In this document: positions 24,776 through 34,020 of the stretch, one piece after another | Layout: every line of letters begins with the position of its first letter | How positions within the stretch are numbered: the first letter of the stretch is position 1 | Assembly: GCF_000473225.1 (NCBI RefSeq) | Contig: NZ_KI421509.1 | Location: forward strand, 481,470-545,469 | Direction of reading: 5' to 3' | DNA: 64,000 bases | Origin: Sedimentitalea nanhaiensis DSM 24252 | Lineage (GTDB): Bacteria; Pseudomonadota; Alphaproteobacteria; Rhodobacterales; Rhodobacteraceae | Translations under genes and position numbers: made by a program | Notes under the pieces: generated by a model | Database searches by the model: none | Told to the model about the DNA's origin: nothing | The model's input: only the letters and a program-made list of their open reading frames with translations

Positions 24776-25978
24776 CTATTCGGCGGGGGGGGCGGTTCCG
24801 GCGGCGGCCTGTTTGGTCCCCACCTCCTGCACCCACAGACCGTGATGCTCGCGCGCCCATTGCAGGTCGACTTCGCCGCTGCCCATGGCGTCAAACGCGC
24901 CTTCCATGCCGATGCTGCCCAGATAGATATGGGCAAAAATCATCGCCATGAATGCAAATGCGACCATGGCATGCCAGATCTGGGCAAACTGCATCTCTTC
25001 CTGCGCCGCCAGCTGTTCGGGCAGCGGGGCCATGCCGACCCAGCCCGGCGCGCCGAGATCATTCAGGACGGTGAAGGTCTTGGCGAACATTGGCAACTCG
25101 AACGGGAACAGCAGCGACAGGCCCGAGACGCTGATCGATAGGCCCAGAACCACGCAGCCCCAGAAGATCATTTTTTGACCGGCATTGAATTTGCGCGCGG
25201 GCGGATGCACACCCTTGGAAAACAGCCCGCCCGCTTTGGATAGCCAGATCAGATCGTGGCGGTTCGGGATATTGTGCAGGGTCCAGTTCAGAATCACGAT
25301 CACCAGCCCGGCCATGAAGGCCCAGGCGATGTTGTTGTGGACCCATTTCGACGCCACTGCGAGGGTGGAAAATCCCTGATGTCCGAACAGCGGGATCAGC
25401 ACGGTGCGCCCGAACAGTGAGATCAGCCCGGTTGCGCCCAATACCAGAAAGCTGCCGGCGAACAGCCAGTGGCCAAACCGCTCAAAGCCGGAAAACCGGG
25501 TGATCGTGCGCCCGGTCTTTTCGCCCTCGATGCGGATCTTGCCGCGCAACAGGTAGAATAACGCCAGAAGGGCCAGCGTGCCGCCCAGCAGCCAGGCGCC
25601 GTATGTCGCCAGCGGCCCTTGCCGGAAGGCCAGCCACCACATGCCACCGTCCTGGATCAGAACGCCTGCTGCCGGGCCACGTGAGGTGACGGTGACATCC
25701 GCGGTGCCGTACCGTAGCGCGCGGAAGACTTCGGCATCGGAGGCTCCGCCCAGTGTTCCCAGTTGCGCGGCAATGTCGGCCGCGTGACCGGGGTTTCCCG
25801 TGGCGGCGCGGCGAAAGCTGTCATCGACCGGTTCTCCGCGCTGACGGGCCATGATGTCCTGTAACGTTTGGGCGCCACCAGTTGAGGCCCGAGGGGCTGA
25901 ATCCGGCGCTACGTCCTGCGCGCTCAGTGCGGTGGCCAGTCCCAGGCACAACAGGATGGAAAGGAAGGCGCGCAACAT
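24776..25978 (-). CDS. fdhC: Formate dehydrogenase gamma subunit (cytochrome b556)
   Basis: A 400-residue inner-membrane cytochrome b. A signal-like N terminus and a periplasmic stretch of ~110 residues precede four transmembrane helices of the FdnI/FdoI family; candidate heme histidines are in FSGFERFGHWLFAGSF, KWVHNNIAW, NWTLHNIPNRHD and QIWHAMVAFAFMAM. It would take electrons from the beta subunit and reduce quinone or hand them to the adjacent cytochrome c protein. Upstream on the same strand are the beta and alpha subunits. The gene symbol follows common alphaproteobacterial usage. Confidence 0.9.
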   Translation of the reverse strand: MLRAFLSILLCLGLATALSAQDVAPDSAPRASTGGAQTLQDIMARQRGEPVDDSFRRAATGNPGHAADIAAQLGTLGGASDAEVFRALRYGTADVTVTSRGPAAGVLIQDGGMWWLAFRQGPLATYGAWLLGGTLALLALFYLLRGKIRIEGEKTGRTITRFSGFERFGHWLFAGSFLVLGATGLISLFGRTVLIPLFGHQGFSTLAVASKWVHNNIAWAFMAGLVIVILNWTLHNIPNRHDLIWLSKAGGLFSKGVHPPARKFNAGQKMIFWGCVVLGLSISVSGLSLLFPFELPMFAKTFTVLNDLGAPGWVGMAPLPEQLAAQEEMQFAQIWHAMVAFAFMAMIFAHIYLGSIGMEGAFDAMGSGEVDLQWAREHHGLWVQEVGTKQAAAGTAPPAE

Positions 25979-26061
25979 GACGGATCACCCCGTAAGTCGG
26001 TGGACAGAAAGAGCGGCCCGCAGAAAGGGGGCCGCCCCGTGATCTTGCAGATAGACCGGCG

Positions 26062-26655
26062 TCAGCCGCCCTTTTGGTCATAGGCGGTGCCCCAGCCCCA
26101 GGCCCCCGAGCCGAACCCGCGAGCGACGACACGTTCGCGATAGATGCCGGACACCACGTCGCCGTCGCCGGCCAGCAATGCCTTGGTCGAACACATCTCG
26201 GCACAGATCGGCAGCTTGCCTTCGGCGATCCGGTTGCGGCCGTATTTCTGGAACTCGGCGGTCGAATGGTTTTCCTCGGGGCCACCGGCGCAGAAGGTGC
26301 ATTTGTCCATCTTGCCGCGCGATCCGAAGTTGCCCGCCTGCGGGTATTGCGGTGCACCAAACGGGCAGGCGTAAAAGCAATAGCCGCAGCCGATGCACAG
26401 ATCCTTGCTGTGCAGCACCACGCCTTCTTCATTCTGATAGAAACAGTCCACCGGGCAGACCGCCATGCAGGGCGCATCGGAACAATGCATGCAGGCGACC
26501 GAGATCGACCGTTCGCCGGGATCGCCATCGTTGATGGTGACGACCCGGCGCCGGTTGATGCCCCAGGGCACTTCGTGTTCGTTCTTGCAGGCGGTGACGC
26601 AGGCGTTGCACTCGATGCAGCGTTCGGCGTCGCAGAGAAACTTTGCTCTTGCCAT
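26062..26655 (-). CDS. fdhB: Formate dehydrogenase beta subunit (iron-sulfur)
   Basis: A 197-residue ferredoxin-type electron-transfer subunit (FDH3B type) with four Cys clusters: CDAERCIECNACVTACKNEH at residues ~8-27, CMHCSDAPCMAVCP, CIGCGYCFYACPFGAP and CTFCAG with a later CAEMCSTKALLAG. It should ligate four [4Fe-4S] clusters and relay electrons from the molybdenum subunit to the cytochrome b. It lacks the C-terminal transmembrane anchor seen in FdnH. It starts 14 bp after the alpha subunit ends. Confidence 0.93.
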   Translation of the reverse strand: MARAKFLCDAERCIECNACVTACKNEHEVPWGINRRRVVTINDGDPGERSISVACMHCSDAPCMAVCPVDCFYQNEEGVVLHSKDLCIGCGYCFYACPFGAPQYPQAGNFGSRGKMDKCTFCAGGPEENHSTAEFQKYGRNRIAEGKLPICAEMCSTKALLAGDGDVVSGIYRERVVARGFGSGAWGWGTAYDQKGG

Positions 26656-26668
26656 TGTTCAGGTCTCC

Positions 26669-29632
26669 TTACGCTGCCCAGATCTTGCAGAGGGTACACT
26701 TGGTCTCTTGCATCTGGGTCACTGAGTCATAGCCATAGGTCTGTGCCGAGTTGGTGCTTTCGCCCAGCACATAGGGGTCGGCACCGGCGGGGTATTTATC
26801 GCGCAGATCCTTGCCCTCGAAATGGCCGCCAAAGTGGAAAGGCATGAAGGCCACGCCGGTTCCGACCCGGTTGGTCACCATCGCCATCACCTTGACCTTG
26901 GTGCCTTCGGCCCCTTCGACCCAGACCTGCGCCCCGTCGCGAATGCCGAGGTTGTTGGCGTCGCGCGGATTGACCTCGACGAACATATCCTGCTGCAATT
27001 CGGCCAGCCAGGGGTTGGATCGTGTCTCATCGCCGCCGCCTTCGTATTCCACCAGGCGCCCGGACGTCAGGATCATCGGGTAGTCCTTGCTGAAGTCCTG
27101 TTTCTGGATCGAGGCGTACATGGTCGGCAGGCGATAGAACTTGCGGTCCTCGTAGGTGGGATAGTCCGCCACCAGATCGCGGCGCGGGGTATAGAGGGGT
27201 TCGCGGTGGACCGGCACGGGGTCGGGGAAGGTCCAGACCACGGTGCGGGCCTTGGCGTTGCCGAAGGGGGCGCAGCCATGGGCGATCGCGACCCGCTGGA
27301 TGCCGCCCGACAGGTCGGTCTTCCAGTTCACGCTGCTGACCCGATCATCGTAATCGGACGGGAAAGGCGACATCCCCGCTTCTCCGATCTCTTTGAACCC
27401 GTCCAGCGAGGCGGCCCGCGCGATGGCGCGCCGTTCCGCTTCGGTCAGATCGGTGTGCCAGCCCAGATCCCTGAGCATCTGATAGGTGAATTCGGGATAG
27501 CCATCCTGGATTTCCGAACCCACCGAATAGACACCTTCGGCCAGCAGGTTTTCGCCGTTGCGCTCGACCCCGAACCGGGCACGGAATGTCAGCCCGCCTT
27601 CGGCCACGGGTTTTGACATGTCGTACAGGTTCGGCGTACCGGGATGGTTCATCTCGGGGGTGCCCCAGCAGGGCCATGGCATGCCATAATAATCCCCATC
27701 CGCCGGGCCGCCAATCGCCTGCAGCGTGGTTCTGTCGAAGGTGTGCTGGTTGGCCATGTGCAGCTTGATCCGCTCGGGCGACTGGCCTGTATAACCGACG
27801 GTCCACATGCCGCGATTGAATTCGCGGGTGATGTCCTCGACATTGGGTTCGGTTTCGCTGTCCATGCCGATATTGCGGAACATGCGGTCGGCAAAGCCGA
27901 ATTTGTCCGCAAACAGATAGAGGATCTCGTGGTCGGGTTTGGATTCAAACAGCGGGTCTACCACCTTGTCGCGCCATTGCAGGCTGCGGTTGGAGGCCGT
28001 GACAGAGCCGCGGGTTTCGAACTGGGTACAGGCCGGCAGCAGATAGACGCCATCGCTGCGGTCATGCAGCACGGCTGACACGGTGGGATAGGGATCCACC
28101 ACCACCAGCATGTCCAGCTTTTCCATCGCCGTCTTCATTTCCTTGCCACGGGTCTGGCTGTTGGGCGCGTGCCCCCACAGCACCATGGCGCGGACCTTGT
28201 TGGGCTGGTCCATATTGTCGGCGTCTTCCAGCACCCCATCGATCCAGCGGCTGACGGGAATGCCGGTCAGGTATTGCAGCGGCTGTTCCTTGCCGTCCTT
28301 GTCGGTGATGGTATCAAATTGACCGGCCAGCCATTCGGGGTCTTCCTCCCAGACGCGGGCCCAATGGGCCCAGGCACCCTTGGACAAGCCGTAGTAGCCG
28401 GGCAGGGTGTGCGACAGCACGCCGAGATCGGTTGCGCCCTGCACGTTGTCATGGCCACGGAAGATATTTGCCCCGCCGCCCGAGGTGCCGATATTGCCAA
28501 GCGCCAGTTGCAGCGCGCAATAGGCGCGGGTGTTGTTGTTGCCGTTGGTGTGCTGGGTGCCGCCCATGCACCAGATCAGCGTACCGGGCCGGTTGTTGGC
28601 AAGCGTCCGTGCGACGCGGCGCAGTTGGCTGCCGGGAGTGCCGGTGACCCGCTCGACCTCTTCGGGTGGCCAGTTGGCGACTTCGGCGCGGATCTGATCC
28701 ATGCCCCAGACCCGGGTGCGGATATATTCCTTGTCTTCCCAGCCGTTGTCAAAGATGTGCCACAGGATGCCCCAGATAAGCGCGACATCGGTGCCGGGAC
28801 GAAAGCGCACGTATTCATCGGCATGGGCCGCCGTACGGGTGAACCGTGGATCGCAGACGATCAGCGGCGCGTTGTTCTGTTCCTTGGCCTTGAGCAGGTG
28901 CAACAGCGAAACGGGGTGCGCCTCGGCGGGGTTGCTGCCGATCAGAAACATCGCCTGGCTGTTGTGGATGTCGTTGTAGCTGTTGGTCATGGCGCCGTAG
29001 CCCCATGTGTTCGCCACGCCCGACACGGTCGTGGAATGGCAGATCCGGGCCTGGTGATCGACGTTGTTGCTGCCCCAGTACGAGGCGAATTTGCGGAACA
29101 GATAGGCCTGTTCGTTGCTATGCTTGGCACTGCCGAGCCAATAAACGCTGTCGGGGCCGGATTCGTCGCGGATGGTTGTCATGCCGTCGCCGATTTCGGC
29201 GATCGCCTGTTCCCAGCTGATGCGTTTCCATTCGCCACCCTCTTTTTTCATCGGGTATTTCAGACGGCGCTCGCCATGGGCGTGCTCACGCACTGACGCG
29301 CCCTTGGCACAATGCGCCCCGAGATTGAAAGGGCTGTCCCAGCCGGGCTCCTGACCGGTCCAGACGCCGTTTTGCACCTCGGCAATCACCGTGCAACCGA
29401 CCGAGCAATGGGTGCAGATGGATTTGACGGTCTCGACTGCGGTCACGGCGGCGCTTTGGGCGCTGGCCGGTGTCACCGTGCCGCCGGTGGCGCCGATGGC
29501 GGCCAATCCGCCAATGGCCAGACCCGAGCTGCGCAGAAATGCGCGGCGGTCCACGGATTTCTCGGCGATGTCAGACAGGATACTGGTCCGCTGGGGGCGT
29601 CGCGCAACCCCGTTGGTCTTTTTCCTAAGCAT
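26669..29632 (-). CDS. fdhA: Formate dehydrogenase alpha subunit (molybdopterin), Tat-exported
   Basis: A 987-residue bis-molybdopterin guanine dinucleotide enzyme oxidising formate to CO2. The N terminus has a twin-arginine signal (DRRAFLRSSGLAIGG, residues 28-42). A [4Fe-4S] site is formed by Cys73, Cys76, Cys80 and Cys108, and the active-site residue is Cys198 in ARICHSTTV where selenoenzymes have Sec, so this is a Cys-type FDH. Later blocks (GTLIWCMGGTQHTNGNNN, LVVVDPYPTVSAVLHDRSDG, WLAELQQDMFVEVNPRDA) match the family. The C terminus carries an additional CTLC pair. Located with beta and gamma subunits, a Tat peptide gene and a TorD-like chaperone. Confidence 0.95.
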   Translation of the reverse strand: MLRKKTNGVARRPQRTSILSDIAEKSVDRRAFLRSSGLAIGGLAAIGATGGTVTPASAQSAAVTAVETVKSICTHCSVGCTVIAEVQNGVWTGQEPGWDSPFNLGAHCAKGASVREHAHGERRLKYPMKKEGGEWKRISWEQAIAEIGDGMTTIRDESGPDSVYWLGSAKHSNEQAYLFRKFASYWGSNNVDHQARICHSTTVSGVANTWGYGAMTNSYNDIHNSQAMFLIGSNPAEAHPVSLLHLLKAKEQNNAPLIVCDPRFTRTAAHADEYVRFRPGTDVALIWGILWHIFDNGWEDKEYIRTRVWGMDQIRAEVANWPPEEVERVTGTPGSQLRRVARTLANNRPGTLIWCMGGTQHTNGNNNTRAYCALQLALGNIGTSGGGANIFRGHDNVQGATDLGVLSHTLPGYYGLSKGAWAHWARVWEEDPEWLAGQFDTITDKDGKEQPLQYLTGIPVSRWIDGVLEDADNMDQPNKVRAMVLWGHAPNSQTRGKEMKTAMEKLDMLVVVDPYPTVSAVLHDRSDGVYLLPACTQFETRGSVTASNRSLQWRDKVVDPLFESKPDHEILYLFADKFGFADRMFRNIGMDSETEPNVEDITREFNRGMWTVGYTGQSPERIKLHMANQHTFDRTTLQAIGGPADGDYYGMPWPCWGTPEMNHPGTPNLYDMSKPVAEGGLTFRARFGVERNGENLLAEGVYSVGSEIQDGYPEFTYQMLRDLGWHTDLTEAERRAIARAASLDGFKEIGEAGMSPFPSDYDDRVSSVNWKTDLSGGIQRVAIAHGCAPFGNAKARTVVWTFPDPVPVHREPLYTPRRDLVADYPTYEDRKFYRLPTMYASIQKQDFSKDYPMILTSGRLVEYEGGGDETRSNPWLAELQQDMFVEVNPRDANNLGIRDGAQVWVEGAEGTKVKVMAMVTNRVGTGVAFMPFHFGGHFEGKDLRDKYPAGADPYVLGESTNSAQTYGYDSVTQMQETKCTLCKIWAA

Positions 29633-29776
29633 GTTTTGTTTCCTCCCTTGCTTGCCCGCACACGGCTTGCTTGGTGATTTGTCCGGACCGGTGTCAGGGC
29701 GTCACGCAACCGTCTGCCGGGGCTTGACCTCGTCCGGGCCTGGGGCCGGGCGCTGTCTGTTTGCTTTCAGCAGGTC

Positions 29777-29968
29777 TTAGAACCGCGCAGAATTCAGATA
29801 GGCACGGGTATGTGCCGTGTCCTGCAGGCGGGTTTCGTCGACCGGCAGCGCGGCGGCCTCGGCATCGGAGCCGCTTAGGGCGGCGGCGGCCACGGCTGCG
29901 GGCGCTGCGGTTCCGGCCAGTTTCAGAAAATCGCGGCGGCTGGTGTCGTCCTTTTGTTTCTTGCGCAT
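29777..29968 (-). CDS. Small Tat-signal protein of formate dehydrogenase loci
   Basis: A 63-residue protein consisting of a basic start, a twin-arginine motif SRRDFLKLAG, a hydrophobic Ala-rich segment and a short mature part ending TRAYLNSARF. It matches the family of tiny Tat-exported proteins found next to formate dehydrogenase alpha subunits; their role is unknown but is probably assembly or stability of the periplasmic complex. It lies between the alpha subunit (144 bp) and a TorD-like chaperone on the same strand. Confidence 0.87.
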   Translation of the reverse strand: MRKKQKDDTSRRDFLKLAGTAAPAAVAAAALSGSDAEAAALPVDETRLQDTAHTRAYLNSARF

Positions 29969-30013
29969 TGGCTTATTTCCTTTTGTTTTATTTCATGTAG
30001 TTGCTGGCTAAAG

Positions 30014-30625
30014 CTAATCTTTTGTCATGCGAAATCCGTCCCGTTCGATCTGCATAAACATTCGGCCCGCAGCACCAACCGAGGCGTAGAGAACCGAATT
30101 TTCTGCCGCTTCCAGATCGGAATAGAAATGCCCGGCCCAGGGGCCGATATGGCGATTCCAGAATGTTTTCTGATTGCCCAGGGACGCCGGTTGACCAAAT
30201 CGACCGACAATCAGACCCGCCATGATCTCCATCAGGCTGGCGATATTGTCTTCGGGTTCATAAACATTCGGAGCCCGGGTAATCGCACGTGCGGCCATGT
30301 CGCTTCGCAGTTGCGCCAGCGGTTTCTCGTTCAGAAACCCGGTCAGATAGTAGCTGGCATAGGGCAGCAACTCGCCGCGTCCCAAACCGATGAACAGGGC
30401 GTTGAATTCCCGTTCTGCAGCGGCCGGTTTGGTCACCCGCGCCACCCGGGACATGCCCTGGATCGCCTGACCCAGATCTGTTTCGTCCCCGCCAAGCCCA
30501 GCCATCTGCTCCAGCACCGTCCGTGTCGGCGGCGCAGACAGCAGCAAGCCGAGGAAATTGTAGAAATCGGCGCGCAGGCGATCTTCTGGTGTGACATCGC
30601 TGGCGATTTCGGCGGTCTGGGTCAT
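30014..30625 (-). CDS. TorD/DmsD-family molybdoenzyme chaperone
   Basis: A 203-residue all-helical protein of the TorD superfamily. Recognisable features are DFYNFLGLLLSAPP near the N terminus, the family E-x5-FxxLFxGLGRGELLPYxSYYL block (EREFNALFIGLGRGELLPYA), and EDNIASLMEIMAGLI. Such proteins bind the Tat signal of the partner molybdoenzyme and hold it until cofactor insertion, here presumably FdhA. It directly abuts DUF3306 (the next start follows the stop without a gap). Confidence 0.9.
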   Translation of the reverse strand: MTQTAEIASDVTPEDRLRADFYNFLGLLLSAPPTRTVLEQMAGLGGDETDLGQAIQGMSRVARVTKPAAAEREFNALFIGLGRGELLPYASYYLTGFLNEKPLAQLRSDMAARAITRAPNVYEPEDNIASLMEIMAGLIVGRFGQPASLGNQKTFWNRHIGPWAGHFYSDLEAAENSVLYASVGAAGRMFMQIERDGFRMTKD

Positions 30626-31225
30626 TCAGGTCCTCTGGATGTGCGTGTCTGTGTCGGGCGCGGAAAATTCGAATCGCATGCGCCGTGGCATCGGTTGAGC
30701 TGGGGATGGATCTTCCGGCTCATCGAATGCGAGCACGACAGGGGGGGGCGGCGCAGAGGCCGGTGCCTCGGGCTCGGCCAATTGATCCGGCGTTTCGTCG
30801 GTTTCGTCTGCGGCGATTTCGTCTGTACGCGCCATTTCCTGCAGGTGCGCCAGCATTCCCTTGCCCACCTGATAGGTTGTTTGCAGGTTTTCGATCACCG
30901 TCGCGCTGTCGGTATAGTCTTCCCCGTAATCCACCAGCCCGTCGACATTGGCCAGCACCGGGTTCAGGCGCCACAATCGCCGTAATGCGCGGCGGCGCAA
31001 ACGGTCTGGCACCGCCTTGGACATGAAAGCGCGGATATCGTCCCCAAGCACCAGATCGTCCGGGTCGGGCAGGTTCAGATCGGCAAGTATTTCAGCGTCG
31101 TCCCTTGCCTCAGCAACCGCCCGATCCGCCGCGTCAGACTGTACGGCAAGCGCCTGTTCACGGGCCGCTTGTTCGGCCTGAACGGCGGCGCGGCGTTTGC
31201 TCCAGAAATCACGGGCTTGGCTCAT
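30626..31225 (-). CDS. DUF3306 protein, FDH-associated
   Basis: A 199-residue protein of DUF3306: basic N terminus (ARDFWSKRRAAVQAEQ), the conserved core ILADLNLPDPDDLVLGDDIRAFMSKAVPDRLRRRALRRLWR and a disordered, Pro/Glu-rich C-terminal third. The family occurs in formate dehydrogenase loci of proteobacteria and is thought to help maturation; biochemical function is unknown. It overlaps DUF3305 by 4 bp (ATGA) and abuts the TorD-like gene. Confidence 0.87.
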   Translation of the reverse strand: MSQARDFWSKRRAAVQAEQAAREQALAVQSDAADRAVAEARDDAEILADLNLPDPDDLVLGDDIRAFMSKAVPDRLRRRALRRLWRLNPVLANVDGLVDYGEDYTDSATVIENLQTTYQVGKGMLAHLQEMARTDEIAADETDETPDQLAEPEAPASAPPPPVVLAFDEPEDPSPAQPMPRRMRFEFSAPDTDTHIQRT

Positions 31226-31779
31226 TGTACGACCCGCCTCGGTGCGCGGTAGACATCCGAATCCTGACGGATCCGTGCATCGCCCTTGCCGTCCTCGTGC
31301 TGATCGATACGGGCCATGTCGCGGCGGCGCTTGACGAACGGGTCCTCTTGGTGATGTGCCTGCGCAAAATCCCGCACCCAGGCGACAAGACCGTCTGGCA
31401 TAGGCACCTTTTCGACGATTTCCTCGCCGGTATCGGCATAGTCCTGCCCTTCGAACGGCGAAGCGGTGACCACTGCCACCTCCATCGGGATGTCGCCGCT
31501 GTCGGTGGCGCGCAGTATGACATAAATTGACGGGATGTGATCCGAGAGGTTTGCCAGATAGGCGTCCGTATCGCTGGCCCAGAGGGTCAGGGGCAGGGTG
31601 GCAGCATGGTATTCGGTTGCGCCGCCTTCATGCCGCAGAACGGACCATTCCGCCGCTGACGCACCCGGTAGCACCGCAACTGCGGTCCAATTCCACTTGG
31701 CCCAGCGGGTCACGCCTGGCTGTTTGCGGACGACAACCCCCAAAGCCATCTCGACATGAATGCCGACTGTCTTCGCCAC
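31222..31779 (-). CDS. DUF3305 protein, FDH-associated
   Basis: A 185-residue DUF3305 protein (MALGVVVRKQPGVTRWAKWNW, then HAATLPLTLWASDTDAYLANL and PSIYVILR), followed by a charged C-terminal tail (FVKRRRDMARIDQ). Always found with DUF3306 and FDH genes in this group; function unknown. First gene of the minus-strand FDH operon, divergent from the ferredoxin-type gene at 32065 across a 285-bp region containing TTGTATACGAAAGTATG near 31866. Confidence 0.87.
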   Translation of the reverse strand: MAKTVGIHVEMALGVVVRKQPGVTRWAKWNWTAVAVLPGASAAEWSVLRHEGGATEYHAATLPLTLWASDTDAYLANLSDHIPSIYVILRATDSGDIPMEVAVVTASPFEGQDYADTGEEIVEKVPMPDGLVAWVRDFAQAHHQEDPFVKRRRDMARIDQHEDGKGDARIRQDSDVYRAPRRVVQ

Positions 31780-32064
31780 GTAATTCTCCCCTGAAAGGTT
31801 TTGAACGCCTTCCGTGGCCGATCATGGGACAAAACTCTCTTCACGCCAAGAAGTTTTGGTTAAATTGTATACGAAAGTATGTAGCGTGCGCATTCGCATG
31901 CCGGGTGTGGATTTGTGGAAGGTATCGTATCGGTTGCATTGCGGGCGCCCAACCGGACCCGGTTGGCGGACAATCTACCTGAACAGGCTCTTTACCTTTG
32001 CACCCGGCCTGGCCTAGGGTGCTTGCGCGCCGCTGCTCATCTGCGGTTCATAAACGGAGGGTTC

Positions 32065-34020
32065 ATGGTCAAGTCCCTGATTCTGTGTGATTGCATGGGC
32101 AGCCAGACACTCGACGCAGATCGATTGGCCGGGACACAGACAGTGGTCTGTTCGCGGGTACACACGGCCCTGTGCACCACCCAAATCGAGGTTGCGGCCC
32201 AGGCAATGCAAGGCGGCGACGCCATCATAGCGTGCCAGCAGGAACGCGCGGTGTTCGAGGATCTGGCGGCGGAACTGGGCATTGACCCTCCCGGATTTGT
32301 CGACCTGCGGGACCGGGCGGGGTGGTCCGAGCAGGGCGCACAGGCCGGCCCCAAGATGGCCGCCCTGGTGGCCGAGGCCCTGGTGCCCGCCACGATGACC
32401 CGCAACATCGATGTGGTGTCCGACGGCACCTGCCTGATCGCCGGACCGGGCGAGGCGATCCTGCCCTTGGCCGCGCAACTGGCCGACAGCCTGGCGGTGA
32501 CGGCGCTGATCACCGATGATGGCGATTTGCCAGCCAGCCGCAACTTTGATGCGGTGCGGGGGCGTCTGCGGCGGGTGACCGGTGCGTTGGGCGGTTTTCA
32601 GATCACCATCGATGCGCTGCAACAGGTGGTGCCGGGTGGGCGCGGCGCATTTGGACTGACCCCGCCGCGCGACGGGGGGCAATCGGCCTGTGATATCGTG
32701 ATCGACCTGACCGGCGGAACGGCAATGGTACCCGCCCCGGACAAGCGCGAGGGGTATTTACGCGCCGATCCGCGCGACCCGGTTGCGGTGGCGCGGTTGG
32801 CGTTCGTGGCCGTACAGCTGACCGGAACCTTTGAAAAACCGTTGTTCCTGCGGCTGGAGGAAACGCTCTGCGCCCATGCGCGCGCCGGGCAGGTCGGCTG
32901 TTCCAACTGCTTGGACATATGCCCGACCGGGGCGATCACCCCGGCCGGAGATCACGTTGCCATAGACCCGATGATCTGCGCCGGGTGCGGGGCCTGTGCG
33001 GCTCTGTGCCCCTCGACCGCGATCACCTATGACGATCCGCCGGTGGCGCAGCTTTTGGCCCGGATGGAAACGCTGGCCCGCGCGTTTCGCGGCGCGGGGG
33101 GCGGGGATCCGCGCCTGTTGGTGCACGATGCGCACGGAGCCGAGATGATCCGGTTGGCGGCGCGGTTCGGGCGCGGGATACCGGCGGATGTAATCCCGCT
33201 GGAACTGAAGGTGATCTCGGGCTTTGGCCATGCGGAAATGCTGGCTGCGCTGGCGTATGGCTTTGCCGGTGTGACCGTGCTGCTGGCCCCGACCACCGAA
33301 CGGGAAGCGTTAGAGCGCGAAATGGCGCTGGCGGCGGCGATTGCCGGTGCAGGCAAGGTGGAGATGCTGGATGAAAGCGATCCGGACAACATGAGCCGCG
33401 TGCTGTATCATGCTGATAAAACATGTATTTCCACAGATTTTGTTCTGCCGATGGGAAACCGTCGCCAGATCGCGCGACTCGCGGCGCAGGCGCTGAATCC
33501 GCAGGCCGAGGCACGGATTGATTTGCCATATGGGGCCCCATATGGCGCGGTGCTGGTCGATACCGAGGCCTGCACCCTGTGTCTGAGCTGTGTGTCTTTG
33601 TGTCCTTCGGGTGCGCTGCTGGACAACCCGGACATGCCGCAGCTAAGATTTCAGGAAGACGCCTGTCTGCAATGCGGGATTTGTGCCAACATCTGCCCCG
33701 AGGACGCGATCGCTTTGAGACCGCAACTGGACCTCAGCGATGCCGCGCTGGCGCAAAGGGTTCTGAACGAAGAGGAACCGTTTGCCTGCATCGAATGCGG
33801 TGCGCTGTTCGGGGTGAAATCGACGGTCGAGCGTATCATGGACAAGCTGGCAGGCAGCCATCCGATGTTTGCAAGTTCCGCGCAGGCAAGGATGATCCAG
33901 ATGTGCGACAATTGCCGCATAAAGGTCCAGTTCGCGCAAGGGGACAACCCGTTTCAGGGCGGCGCGAAACCCAAGGTGCGCACCACCGAGGACTATCTTT
34001 CAAAGCGCCGGGATCACTGA
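32065..34020 (+). CDS. Multi-cluster 4Fe-4S protein of the formate dehydrogenase locus
   Basis: A 651-residue cytosolic iron-sulfur protein. The first ~270 residues lack recognised motifs except an N-terminal CDCMG; two ferredoxin-like pairs follow: CSNCLDICPTGAI with CAGCGACAALCPS (about residues 280-315) and CTLCLSCVSLCPSGAL with CLQCGICANICPED (about 505-550), then CIECG and CDNC pairs near the C terminus. It is the type of large ferredoxin next to FDH genes in alphaproteobacteria and may be a soluble electron carrier or supply electrons or sulfur for FDH maturation. GGAGG precedes ATG 32065. Divergent from DUF3305. Confidence 0.87.
   Translation: MVKSLILCDCMGSQTLDADRLAGTQTVVCSRVHTALCTTQIEVAAQAMQGGDAIIACQQERAVFEDLAAELGIDPPGFVDLRDRAGWSEQGAQAGPKMAALVAEALVPATMTRNIDVVSDGTCLIAGPGEAILPLAAQLADSLAVTALITDDGDLPASRNFDAVRGRLRRVTGALGGFQITIDALQQVVPGGRGAFGLTPPRDGGQSACDIVIDLTGGTAMVPAPDKREGYLRADPRDPVAVARLAFVAVQLTGTFEKPLFLRLEETLCAHARAGQVGCSNCLDICPTGAITPAGDHVAIDPMICAGCGACAALCPSTAITYDDPPVAQLLARMETLARAFRGAGGGDPRLLVHDAHGAEMIRLAARFGRGIPADVIPLELKVISGFGHAEMLAALAYGFAGVTVLLAPTTEREALEREMALAAAIAGAGKVEMLDESDPDNMSRVLYHADKTCISTDFVLPMGNRRQIARLAAQALNPQAEARIDLPYGAPYGAVLVDTEACTLCLSCVSLCPSGALLDNPDMPQLRFQEDACLQCGICANICPEDAIALRPQLDLSDAALAQRVLNEEEPFACIECGALFGVKSTVERIMDKLAGSHPMFASSAQARMIQMCDNCRIKVQFAQGDNPFQGGAKPKVRTTEDYLSKRRDH

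Noticed and set aside
31866-31884. TTGTATACGAAAGTATGTAG near the ferredoxin gene as a third light-type operator
   Set aside because: Only two loosely related units are present and they do not keep the 11-bp register of sites A and B.
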